Below, one piece after another: positions 1 through 11,997 of a stretch of DNA of 64,000 nt. The notes under the pieces were generated by a model that was not told the DNA's origin, did not search any database, and saw only the letters and a list, made by a program, of their open reading frames with translations. Location of the stretch: the NCBI RefSeq assembly GCF_021347895.1, contig NC_067116.1, forward strand, positions 37,831,639 to 37,895,638. The letters are read 5' to 3'. The position numbers and the translations under genes were made by a program. The stretch's first letter is position 1. Each line of letters starts with the position of its first letter. The DNA is from Acanthochromis polyacanthus (Eukaryota > Chordata > Actinopteri > Pomacentridae).

Positions 1-557
1 ATATTATATCACAGCTTATCATATAAAAAATGGAAAAAAATACAACAATAAAAATTCACATACACAATTTTAGAACTGACTTTCGGATTCTACTCCATGC
101 CAAGTTTTCATCACTGTTAAATGAAACTTTTCAACCGCATTAAATACTTTCCTCCTCCTTCCTTTGCACAAGCAAACACATAAACACACAGACGCTTGCA
201 CACACGCAACCACACCAACTATGAGAAAGCATGACACCAGCGATTATCTACAGTGCCAGAAGCCTGAGACAGCAAAAAAGCAGTCGATGCACTCTCAGCG
301 AGCACCTTCTGGGCCGAGCGTCACACCGAATCAGCCCGGAGAGGACCAGGGAGGAGTAACATGCCACCAATTCAATACAACCCAATTCCGCTGGCCCGCG
401 CGGCGAGACTGCCAAACAAATTGAGGGTCCATTGTTACAAGAGCGGCACTTGTAGCATCTCCGTTCGCCCTAAACAAATTGCATTATCTGGGCTGTCAGA
501 GTGGCAAGAAAATAATCCATCCTGGCTTATCATCACAAACACATTCAATCCACTTTG

Positions 558-576
558 CCCCCCCCCCCCCCCCCCC
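558..576. repeat. Poly-C tract, 19 bases
   Basis: Nineteen consecutive C on the plus strand. It is a simple homopolymer, likely length-variable and error-prone in assembly. Confidence 0.97.
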
Positions 577-3500
577 TTCTCTTCAGTGTGTCTTTGCGCT
601 CATTTTCAGGGCTTTGTGAAATAGGAATATTGAATCCAGTGCATCCCCTGCTTTTTTTAAATAATTATCCAACAATATTTTATATGCACATTAGACACAG
701 AAAAAGCAGATGATGGGCGCCTTATGAATTATTCACCCTGGGACTTGTGTTGTTACTCTTCTAGTGAAGCCAAAACTCAATGAACATGCATGTGTGCGTG
801 ATTAATATGCTGTCCAAAGAAGTGTGCAGTAGACATAGTTGAGCGTGCAGTTTCACATTTAGACATGAATTTGTGGTAAGTGCCCACAAAGCACAGGGGA
901 CAGGTACGGTCTTGACCCTGAAATCCACTGTCCAGTTTTCGTATTTTTGTACGCTGGCAGCATATGTGGTGCAACAGCTGAGGTCAAGTGTAACCAGACA
1001 TGACCTGCATGCAAGCCAGGTAGCAGAGCAAGAGGCTGGTATTTGGGCGAAAACTGGATCTGTGGTTTTATTTGTTGAGTAATGCTGTTCTTTTTCCAAT
1101 GAAAAACATGCTTTAGATGATTTATAATGATTGAGATCATCGCTGAAAGAGCAACTGCATTGTGATAACAGTAAAACAGGCTATATTGTGAGTTTCTTCT
1201 CATCCATCACTGTTTGTACACTATAGGAAAACGATTTCTCTAAGCTGATTAAATCCTTATGTTTTGTTCACTCTACGAGTGACAAAATCGTCAAGGATAA
1301 CCAGCTGCATTGTCATCGAGTCACAGAAGCTTTGTTCAAGTGCTCATTAATGTTGTTAGGGATATTCATGCAGTGAAAAGTGTCCAGCACCAGTTTTTAA
1401 CTTTATATCGACAGATTCCGTTGAACTGTCATCTAGTTGCTTTTTCATTGGTCTGAACACATTATTACAGCCATCTGGAGGCAGCAGGACTGGCATGTGT
1501 TACAGTGCATGTGTTTCTGTTTGAAGAGTTCTATGTTAAAGTACAGTGTCAATATGTGCACAATGAACCATTGTAGTTACTTTGATGATGCCAAACAATG
1601 CCAAGCTGCTGCAAAGCAACCGCACAAGCTTCTGTCATCTTGTTTGTGGGATATCACTCCTCATGTGGCGTGCAGATTTGACCTGCAGCACTGGGAAAAG
1701 AAGTCTGTCCGACAATACTCTTTGATTATGACTAGGACTGTGATTCAGCTCAACAAAAAACAGGAATGATGCACTACCTGTCCATTACTGAAAGACACTC
1801 CAGACTCAGAACATCCACAGATGCCGTAAATTAAATGTACAAAGGCACGTCATCGTCTGGCAGCACATTGGTAGTGCTGTGTGTTTGTCCCTTGCCAGCA
1901 GCTCGCAGCAAACAAAACCATTTTCCTGCTTGGAGAAGGTTATTTGCACTCTCGTCTTGATGAAAATGGTGAGTCATACCCTACCGTGATTGGCACATCT
2001 GCTTAAGAGTGATGAGACCAGTAATGTGCCTGGCTGAGATGATTAATCACCACATCCTTCAATTTATTCTCTAATTCTGCCAAATCCTTTGTGCAAATAT
2101 GGACACAAATGACAAGCACTCGTTTGGACGAACCTTCACTGACCTTGGACATGTGACTTTGCATGTTGTGCTGTTTTTGCAAACACGCCAAAACAAAACA
2201 AAACAAAAAAACACCCCAGAGCAGAAAGGGAAAGGAGGAACTGCACATACAAACACACACACTGAGTTGGGTTTCAGTCACTACAAAGGTCCTTTAAATG
2301 ACTTTCCCTGAGACTAACCATCACTGCCAAACCCTACAAAGACTGATTCACATTATGGGGATTTGCTTTTTGTCCCCGAAAGGAAGTCAAGTCCCCACAG
2401 AGTGAACACATTCAGGTCCCCACATATAAGCAATGAAAGCACACACATGGATGAGGGGTCTTGTGCTCTCGTTCCTGTCCGTTTGTATTCCACTGTGGCT
2501 ACTATTAAGAAGCCGTTCTGACAGCAGAGCGGTGCTATTAGAAGAAGCAGGCTCTGGGCAGCAGGGTTTGCCTGGAGACATGTTTAAAACTCAACAAACA
2601 AGAACTACTTTACATGACCTGACAGTGCCCCTGCCAGCACACACTCTGAAAAGCTTCCCAAAGAACTTCAAATTCACAGTAGCAATTTGCAAACGTGCCC
2701 TTTCTCCTTATGGCTCTCCAAATTCTATAATTTGCACTTTCAGATCCACCACCTGTCCTGTACCCATTAAGAAACCTTCCTCCCTCCGAGACATGTCATT
2801 TCCCCCCCGTCTCTGAATCCTCACCGCTGGGACAGATCCGTGGGTGTGTCAGACATGCCCGACATGAGGAGACCCCTCAACCCTTCCACCCGCTCTGGGC
2901 TGGCTGCTGCATGATGCGTTGTGACTGATGCTGGGAGCCAAACACCCCTGCCACTGCTCCGCTCTGCCCGCAGCGCCGGCGAGAGCGAGAGGGAGTGAAG
3001 TCAGTCAGGCAATCTGGCAGCTCAAAAACTCCAGCTGGGTGCACTCATCCCCTCTGCTGCCACTCCTCTCTAGCTTGAAAATACCTCAATTTGAAATCAT
3101 ACATTTCACTGTTAACCTTGATGGCAGGCGGCTCCGTTTTCGACGGCGTGCGCCCACATGTGTGACTGGCGGAATTGCTGACAGATATGCGCGTGTCGGG
3201 CTGCAAATAGAGAATGAAAATGCGAGAGCAACATCTCAAGGATGCTGCTATTCAAATCTATTTGTTGGATGTGCTACAGGAATAATAGGCAGCCTATTCC
3301 CACCGTGTCTGGCGACCAGTTTCACATCATAATAAATCGATGTCCGGAGCTTTCTCATTTGGGCGTAATGGAAGCAGTATGCTCGTGCAAGGAGAAAGTG
3401 ATGTGAAAAAATGCCACAGTTTGTCTCCTTTCTTTGACCTCTAAGGGGACAGAGCTGTCAGATACAGATAGAGAAGGGAAATATATTTTCAGCAAAAGGA

Positions 3501-4210
3501 AGCTGATTCTTGACATTTAATCTGATGGTGCCTGAAAGCTCCATTGTAACGGTTACCCACATAACCTGACCAGGTTAGTGTCTCCCTCTCGGCACAGCCA
3601 CACAATGAGTCCACACAGAGGATTAAATTCTTTCTGACAGCACCCTGTCAAGCTCTCTGTTTCCATCCATCCTTCGCATCATCTCCCACTTGGTGGCACA
3701 CAGAGGTGATGTTGTTCTTTGCTTTATGAAACTCTACGCACCCTCAGGGGCCCTAAGGCTGTACCTGACAATAAACACTCCCCGATAAGGATTCACTGGG
3801 GACGAAAAAAAAGGAGGAAACAATAGTTCTCAGTGAATCGCTGTCTGAGTTTTTAATGGGGTGACATATAGTTCAGCAGAGGTATTCTCTTATCTGGTTT
3901 AGAGATGTGGCTAAATGAAAATGACGACAATAAACTAGGAGGAGATGAAGACAATCAAACGCTCCAACAAGCCGTTGGTGGTTTAGGCTGCTGTGTTGCT
4001 AAATATTTTATTTTTGCTAGTTTTATTTCTCATTGTGTCATTTGGTTTGACTGTGTCTCATTCAAAAAAACTAAGTGGGGCACTTATTCCCAATATGTGG
4101 CTGATGTGGGAAAAGCACTGATGATGATAAACCTCTAGTCCAAAAATGCAAGGTGATGGAAATTTGAATATGAAGAAAAAGAGACGACCAATTCTCTGTG
4201 CATATGTAGA

Positions 4211-4540
4211 CATCCATCCATCCACTGTCTATACACCACTTATCCTCAGTAGGGTCTGGCTGGAGTCCATCCCAGTTGACTTAGAGCGAAAGGGGGTCAC
4301 CAGCCTATTGCAGCTCCACATATACAGACAAACAATCACACTCACATTCACACCTACAGACAACTTAGAGCTACCAGTTAACCTCAGCATGTTGTTGGAC
4401 TGTGGGAGGAAGCCGGAGAAACCACGGAAAACCCACACATACACAGAGAGAACATGCAAACTTCATGCGGAGCGATCCATGAACCGGGGATCTTCTAGCT
4501 GCAAGGCCAAAGCGCTAACCACCAAGCCAATGTGCAGCCC
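4211..4540 (+). repeat. Dispersed teleost repeat (CATCCATCCATC... type)
   Basis: The block opens with CATCCATCCATCC and continues through CTTATCCTCA, GGACTGTGGGAGGAAGCCGG, GAACATGCAAACT and CTAACCACCAAGCC, ending near TGTGCAGCCC. I recognise this order of phrases as a very common interspersed repeat of ray-finned fish genomes. I do not know its class with certainty. The copy is diverged, with small changes throughout. Any open frame here is repeat-derived. Confidence 0.8.
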
Positions 4541-6088
4541 ATGTGTGAACATAAAGCTGTGCAATAATAGAACAAACACATGATTAAAAAGCACATGTTG
4601 TGCCCAGGGAAACTGAAAACTGGAGCTTAGAATCCATTGTTGTTGTGCTACTGACGTTAACACTTTGGTCTGCCTCCCAAGTGATCTTAAGAGAGCTGTG
4701 AGATGAGAAAATATTCATAAAAAACAACAAAACTTGTTTTTCAATTCTGCTGCAGATTTGCTACAAGGAACAGTCAAGATATTCAGTCATTCATCTGCCA
4801 TAATGGGAGCTTGGGGTCATACAATCTAAAAAATAAAATACAGCGGCCTGTGATGGGGCTCCTAGAGGCTGAATAATCACCAGGTTTTGTTGTGGCAGCA
4901 AAGATAATAAAGCATTTTTATGATGCCATAAAAATCCCCATTCAAGACAGCTTTTCTGTGCTTTTTCAGGCTCACTGCAGAATATTAAACCAAATTTTTG
5001 ATGGCGCATTAGCTTTACAAATGCAACTGTTTGTTTCATTGACTTTCACATGTATAAATCAACATTTTCCATTCCCAAAATGTCAGTGAACACTGACAAC
5101 ATACTTTGCTGGAGCGTTTTGCCTGCTGTAAAGAAAAGTCTTCACTGAATTATTAAATCGTTGTGTATTTGTCTTCAGTAGTGTAAAACCAACAGCGTTT
5201 TGCAAAACAGCATGTATTTACCTACATAACAGTGCTTGCTTTAATGTGAAATGTCCTTTACAGTTGCAGCAATTGACTCAGTCCATTGAGAGACTAAGTA
5301 TGATGAGCTGTCTTTTCATCCTGAACGCTCTTTTTCTCTCCTTTTTCTCTACTTTCTGTACTTAATCGATATTATGTTGTTCTAGCGGCAATTCATTTTC
5401 AAAATAATCTCAGCATTAAAGACATATTGATAGATTTTCCACTTAGAAATCACACCCGACTGTGAGGAAAAAAACTCCACCCAAAACTTAAGTGGCAGAA
5501 GGGTTCCTTTCAGACCACGTTTTTTTTTCAAGCAAAGCGCTTCCTTATCCTTGAAACTGAAATTAGTAAATTACTGCTCTACAAAACTTAACTTCACCAT
5601 AACCCCCCGAGCCACTACCAAATGCTAAAGGACAGTGCTGCTTACGTATTTGTTGTCTCTGAAATGTTCATCTATGGGTTTCAACTGGAAATAAATCTAT
5701 GTGTACATTTACAGAGTACGTATTTGAGTAATACAACCATTCATGTGGGTGGAGGTGAAAAGTTCCACAGCTCTGTAAAACTCCACAGCTTTCCATAAAT
5801 CATGCCAACATTTGGGTAGCAGTAGTTCAAGTAACTCTCGCAACAATATCCTGCCAACATATTCTGATTTCACCTGAAAATACATCATAATGAGCGTCTG
5901 CTAATCTGAAAACCTGGCAGCAAGAGAGCCAGAAATAAAATGTTAAAAAATAGTGGAAAACTACAATATCAAAAAAAAAAAAAATACCGCAAAAAACAAA
6001 CACACAAAAAAACAACACTGAAATGAGCAGCAATATTGATATTTTTGCAGACTGAAATACAGCAAAACTGTGAGACTTTACAGTCACC

Positions 6089-6304
6089 CACTGAAAAAGA
6101 ACAAATTAGTATTTGTGAAAATACAGATTTTTGATGTGGATATTATATATGTTACTTGTTTTTGTCTTTGTTTACATAGTAAACGTGAATTGCAATATTT
6201 TTTGCTGATCCAAACACAGTATAAAAAGTGTCATTTTACCATCAAACACTGCAAAAGAATGAATTATCATTTGTAAAAGTACAGATTTTCATCTAAATAT
6301 CATC
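6089..6304. repeat. Two diverged direct repeats in AT-rich DNA
   Basis: About 58 bases at 6089-6147 recur at 6247-6304, starting CACTGAAAAAGAACAAAT and CACTGCAAAAGAATGAAT. Each runs on through an ACAGATTTT word. The region ends at 6473 in TTTTTTACAGTGTA, a terminal motif often seen on small fish DNA elements, but I found no clear left partner. Confidence 0.5.
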
Positions 6305-9300
6305 TTTTTGGCCCGTTTCTTTTTTTTTTTTTTTTTTTTACAGTTAACTTCTAAATTTAAATTTTTCTTCTGTAATTGGACTAGTTATTATCTAAAAGTA
6401 TCTGTAAAATAGCAGTAAATTGTTGAAGACATGGCAGATAAACTGTCAGTAAAGAATCATTTTTTACAGTGTAGTCAACTTTGCCTCGACTGTGTGAACA
6501 TAGCATCTCCAACTGTATTATGTGTTTGTGTTTTGCTATATGCAATTCAAACTAGTTTAGTCTAAGAGTTGTTTGAAGTACTGTTTGCATGATAGCATTA
6601 GCTTAACTGACACCAGTCTTTTGTAGCATCATGAACAGGAGTAAAAAGGGCGTCAAATAGTGCACATTGCCTGTAGTTTCATATTAGAATTGCCGCCACA
6701 GTTTACACATAGCCACAGATTCTCACCTCCCAAGGACACTTGCATCATGTGTAGGGAATCAGGGGAGCCCAGCAACAACTGACTGTACAGCAGCGACATT
6801 GTCATTCATGTCAGCACCAATAATCTAAGAATGAAGGAGCTCGAAGTCATAAAAGAAAACCTGGCTGGGTTGTTTGACGTTGTCAGTGAGATGAGATGGT
6901 ATTGATTAATTGTCTCTGGTCTCTTATCTGTGAGAGGCAATAATGGGATTTTGTCATGTTTGTAAAAAAATAAAAAATAAAAAAAAGGTTTTGTTTTTAT
7001 TAAGTCGCCTTTTGTCTTTAACAGCCTTCACCAGACTGAGATGTGTAGCAGCATTTCATCCTGGAATACAGACAGGCATTAAGAGAGAGTTGGACTTTAG
7101 AGACTTGGTGCACGTTCCGTGGATTTTAAAGTGGTGTGCATTATCACTATTAAGAGTCAGTGATGTACACAAAAGGCTCAGTGTGATTCCTCAGCAGATT
7201 CTGTTTAGGCTCATTTTCAACACTCCGGTTGCTTGGTTATTCCCCTGGTTAACGGGACACAAAGAGCCTATGCACAGTAAGCACAGAGCGCTATGTAACG
7301 CCATTTCATCCCACACCACGGCAGAACCCAATGTCCCTAAAGGTAGTTCTTTAACAAATCCCATTCATTTAATAAGCAGCAGCCAATAGCACAGGATTAG
7401 ATTCAGCAAGAGTGTTTGATATGGAAAAATTGTGGAATTACACCATAAAAAGAAAGAAAAAGAAGAGAAACTTGAAGATGAGGAGCAGATAGGAAGATGA
7501 TAGATTAGGCGATGGATGGATTAAAAAGGGAGGTGGCTCTTTTCTTTTTTAAAAGGCGGTGATGAGGCTCCTGCTGAGGATCGCACAGGGGACAGATACG
7601 GTTTGACGGCAATTGACTGCCTCGTGTTGCATCACATTAGGGTTCAAGAGGCTATCAAAACATTATGCCAGGGGAGTCATAACAATGACCAGAGGAGTAA
7701 TAAAAGACATAAAGTCAGGGAGATAGAGCGCGAGAGAGATGGAGGGAAAAAAAGCCGGTATGGCAGAGACAGAGAAGATACAAAAAGAGGGATAGTGAGG
7801 AAAAAAAGATGGGAGACACAGGGAGCGAGAGGCAGGAAAATCAATAGACTTCTATATGCAGCACTGAGAATGTGCCCTCTCGCTGCTCCAGACAGCCTAT
7901 CCAAGGACTCCAACAGCCAGCAGACAAACTGAACATCTATCCACAGACCTGCACTGATAATATGCCACCCCAGTCTGTCCCTGTCTCCATTTATCTCCGT
8001 CTTACCCCCATCCGCCTACAAATACACATACACAGCCATGCACACATATACACACACTTCAACCTACTGGCTCTTCTCCTCCAAATTTAACACTCTAATT
8101 TGGTTGAGGGCTGGCTGCCGTGTTATTGATGTTGCCAGGGGTCTGATCCATCTTGAGACTGGGACAAGGCTTTAGTCAAGATGACTATAACTCAGAGGCA
8201 TCCTCTCGCCTGTTTGCCAGAGTATCAGAACGGCATCGGTAATTTAAAGGCTGGACAGGCAGCCGATATTACTGTATGCACCTGCCTTGCTTCATCAGCG
8301 TGAAGGGCCGGAAACTATCGCTTTGAAGCTTTCAGAAATTTCCATTCTTTTTGGAACGCACTGGGCTGGAAATCAATTTTGTAACTTCTTTGTCGTGTTA
8401 CAAATTTCCTTAAATACTGCTTTTAGGGATTATACAATATGGAAATGACGATATGAGCAATAAAAAAAATGTGTTTACTTTCTTACAGTGTTTGCAGAGA
8501 AGGATTAAGACGTATTCTGTGATGGTGCGACATGTGGGACGGATTATCGAGGTTTACTCCTGAGCGAGCTTGGAATTTATTCTCATATATTTAGCTTTAT
8601 TTTTAAAAATGTGTGAGTATGTCCACCAATTTGTGTGGGTTTAGCTGGAGGCCAGAGCAATGGGGAATTGAAAAAGCTGGCTGTGGCGTTATACATCAGT
8701 GTCTTATCACATCGATATATGGCCAAATAGGACACAGAGGGGCCCCGTTGTGTACAAACAGCGAATAAAGATTGGAAAGAAGCGCAGAAATGTAAAGAAG
8801 GAAAAGACGGAAAGAAGGGAAAAGACAAGCAGAGGAGGAGAAATATACTCTCTGGAGGCCTGTGAAACCGTGGTAGCGTAGTCTCTGATCATTGATTAAA
8901 AAGGTTTATGTACTCCAACCCACAGAATCATGGAGGACACACTCACCTCTCTCCCCCTTCTCCCTCAACGCCCCCATCCCATATTCTTCCCTCCCAGAGC
9001 TGTCCATCCTCCTGCCCTTTCCCTCCTGCGTCTCTATCTCTGTGCAGTAATGGGCAGAGAACCACTGCTGTAATTTCCTCTGTACTAAAAACTGACAACT
9101 ACAAAAGGTCACGCAGAAGGAGGGGTCTCATGCTTCTAATCACTCAACAAGACTAGGGCCCCTCAGTCCATTCAGATTTCACCCTGATAAAGAAAAAAAT
9201 GTCCTCTGATACTGACTGCTTTGTTTTAATTTTCTTAATACAAAACAGGATGATACAGTGAGTACGGAGACCGCAATTTAATCTCAAGAACGACAGGAAG

Positions 9301-10815
9301 TGTCCTTGAGCTTCCCGGTTACATAAACCAAAGTTTTTCTTCTCCAAATGAAAACTACCTGAAGTACGTACATGAAATTAAATGATTGCATAATAGGTCA
9401 TGGCTATCCTCCACGGAAAGCATTCAGAAAATGCAAAATATATTGAATGCACCACTCCACCTCAAGCAAACAAGACAAAGCAGCGTTGAGCCTTCGTTAT
9501 TGGTTTGCTGCCGCACATTCTGCTGAAATCGCAATCTTATCAGAATACCCTCCTCCCGCTGTTATTAAATGAGTAAAGGCAAGTCCTTCACTTCACAATA
9601 CTATTAAAAAATAGGAAATATCACTGGATCAAGGCTGGTTTCTCTGAGAAACAAAAAAACACCAAGAAAAAAAATGCTCACTACTGGTAAAATGTGTGTA
9701 AATAAAGTGGTGAATATTGCAGGAGAAGCTCAAAGCGTGCAAGTTAGAGGACATTTTTTCAAAACATACAGTAATTGGAAGTAATTTTACAATCTGGTGA
9801 ATCATTATTACTAGACTTCATGTAAATTAAGCCCCTTAATTCCTACTAATTCTATTCCATCCATGGGATATCTTAAGAAGCAAACTTTTAGAAATGCACT
9901 TTGCTGAACAAGATGACTAATCACCCAAGTCATAATTTTAAATATGTATTCCCAAAACCCAGAAAAACACGGAGCTGGGGATGAATGAGGGACATTAGTT
10001 AAGCAGAAAGACACAATAAATATTGCAGTCCTCCAAGACAAATACATTAAACATTAAGCAAACACATTTTGGTCGTTAAGATTACAAATTTAGACAAGGA
10101 AGAAATGAGCGGTGCAAAGAATACAGTGTTTGCTCTGTTCATTTACTTTGTGGCTTTTTGCCACAGTAGCGGTTCCATTAACTATCATAAGAAATCAATG
10201 CGAGCATGCTGAGTGAAACGGCACAGAAACCGCTGTGACTGAGAGAGAAGAAAGTTGAGCCGAATGTGAGAGAAAGAGCAGAGCGAACATGAACAAACTA
10301 GAAAATGAGAAAAGACAAGAGAGCGCAGTCAATTACGAGTCCCATCTTGTAGTTTGTGTCTACATTGATTTGTTGGGGACTAGGATCTCTGCCTCTCCCC
10401 AGTTCACCTAATTGCACTCACTCTGACCCGCTAATTACTTCACTAAGACCTAGTTGGTCTCACCTCAGTAAACTGCCTCGATATGCGGAACTGTCTCTAA
10501 ACCAGCGTGAGGGGGAAAGACAGGGAAAGAAAGAGGATGTGAAGGCAAAAAGAAAGAACAAGGCAGGATTAAGAATGCATGATGTATGTCAGAGCAAGAG
10601 ACAGAAAGGAGATGTAAAACGAAACAACAAGCGAAGGACAGAGTACGGAAATGGTGGAGTAGATATTTTATATTTGAGGTGGTTGCCGGAGGCTGTGAAC
10701 TCAGGTGGAGGATTAACTTACTGCTGCTACTGTAAACACATTTAAATATGTAGTGCTAATCACAAAGATAATAATGAGAGTTCAATCATTCACTAGTAAT
10801 GCCATGGAGACCTAC

Positions 10816-11997
10816 CTGATGGGATGATCCCAAATGCCCAGTTGGGTACGAGAATACCAAATGGATTGCTTGTGTCTTTGTTCTCTGCTGTCTCTGGGGT
10901 TTTTTGTTCCTCTGGCTTTGAGGTTTTCAAAGTTGTCCAACGACTTCCCACAATGAAGGACTCCGAAACTGCAGATCTGGATTCCATTGCTGTTGCACCA
11001 ACTTTGGAGTCTGACGCGACGGTGGTCAAATGAAGGACTCCAGTAGCCGTTTGAGATTCTCCACCGGGTGTTGGAGTTGCTGTAGTTTTCTCCTTCTCTT
11101 CTTGAACCCAAGAAATGGAAATAGATGGCTCCTCTGTTGAGGAAGTGTCCGCTGTGTTTTGCGGAGTGGTTGCTGTGGTGGCAGGATCCGTCCTCTGAGC
11201 GTCTCCAGTGAGAGGCTCCACAGTTGTTACCTCAGAAGTTGTCAGCGCCTCCTTTAATGCTTCATGCGTGGTCGCCATCACCTCGTTCCTGCTGGTGTCT
11301 TTGTTGTGATTCCTAAGGACCGGAATGAATCCTGAATTGGAACCATCCTCCTCTTTGCGTGAGGGGGCAGAGGAGAGATTGTCGGTAGGCCGGTGTACGT
11401 AGAGGATCTCTCCCCTGGCCTCTTCTGCTGTGTCTGAAACCTGGGAGCTCTGCGGTGGAGTGGTGGGTTGTTCCACAAGCTGCCACTGGGACAGAGTAGT
11501 GAGCTCAGCCACAGTGACGAAATCACTCCGGCTGAGTGAAGTTTCGCTTTCAGTACTCAGTTTGGCACCACTGCTGGCCACATTGTTGACTTTCACTGCA
11601 AATCCACCAGGAAAGTTGCCCCCCTCTCCGCTCCCCTCTACCTCCTTCTCCTCGCCTGAGCCACTTCTGGCAGCTGCAGTAGTAGCTCCCTCTGCATCCG
11701 GGTCCTTGCCCTCACCCGAGTAGTTTTCCAGGTTGTCCTGTCGAAGGGAGGTGGGCAAGGTCATCACCTCAAGGGGTCCTGATTTGGCTTCCAGTGGTTC
11801 CCAGGTGGGGTGTTTACCCACATAGGCCACGTTTCCAGGAGGGCCTTGTTTGGGGCCTCGCATGGACTTGATGGCCCACTGAAACTTGCTGCTTGGGTTG
11901 GGAGCAAAGGCAGGGTGTCCTCTGGATCCCTGAGGACCGGATATGTTGACATGTTCACTGGGTGGTGATCTCTCAGTAGAACCCGATGAAGGGAACT
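10816..11997 (-). CDS. ncan: Neurocan, chondroitin-sulfate attachment region, exon B
   Basis: A 1182-base open exon encodes residues 642-1035, again without cysteines. It holds the best glycosaminoglycan sites in the gene: NYSGEGKD, RSGSGEEKEVE and EGSGEGG between about 11730 and 11618, serine-glycine pairs set among acidic residues, the signal recognised for xylose transfer. The rest is rich in Thr, Ser and Pro (for example TTTVEPL-like and TATTPQNT stretches), typical of O-glycosylated stalks. An NIS N-glycosylation site lies near the start. Acceptor CTGTAG, donor GTAGGT in phase 1. EGF-like exons of lecticans also start in phase 1, so an EGF module probably follows beyond the window. Confidence 0.9.

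Larger units (their letters stand above)
1..10815 (-). other. Neurocan intron, partial, running off the left edge
   Basis: This stretch follows the donor at 10815. I looked for the next lectican exons on the minus strand (EGF-like cysteine pattern, C-type lectin WIGL/WND blocks, Sushi cysteines) and saw none, so the intron is at least 10.8 kb or the remaining exons lie left of position 1. Contents seen: a C homopolymer, a dispersed fish repeat at 4211-4540, an AT-rich repeat pair at 6089-6304, and purine- or pyrimidine-rich tracts around 7680-7850 and 8930-9030. The open frames here are short and lack recognisable protein motifs. Confidence 0.7.

Noticed and set aside
2928..3332. A 134-codon plus-strand frame
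   Set aside because: No domain, signal peptide or splice context was recognisable. It could lie in conserved non-coding DNA but nothing shows it is coding.
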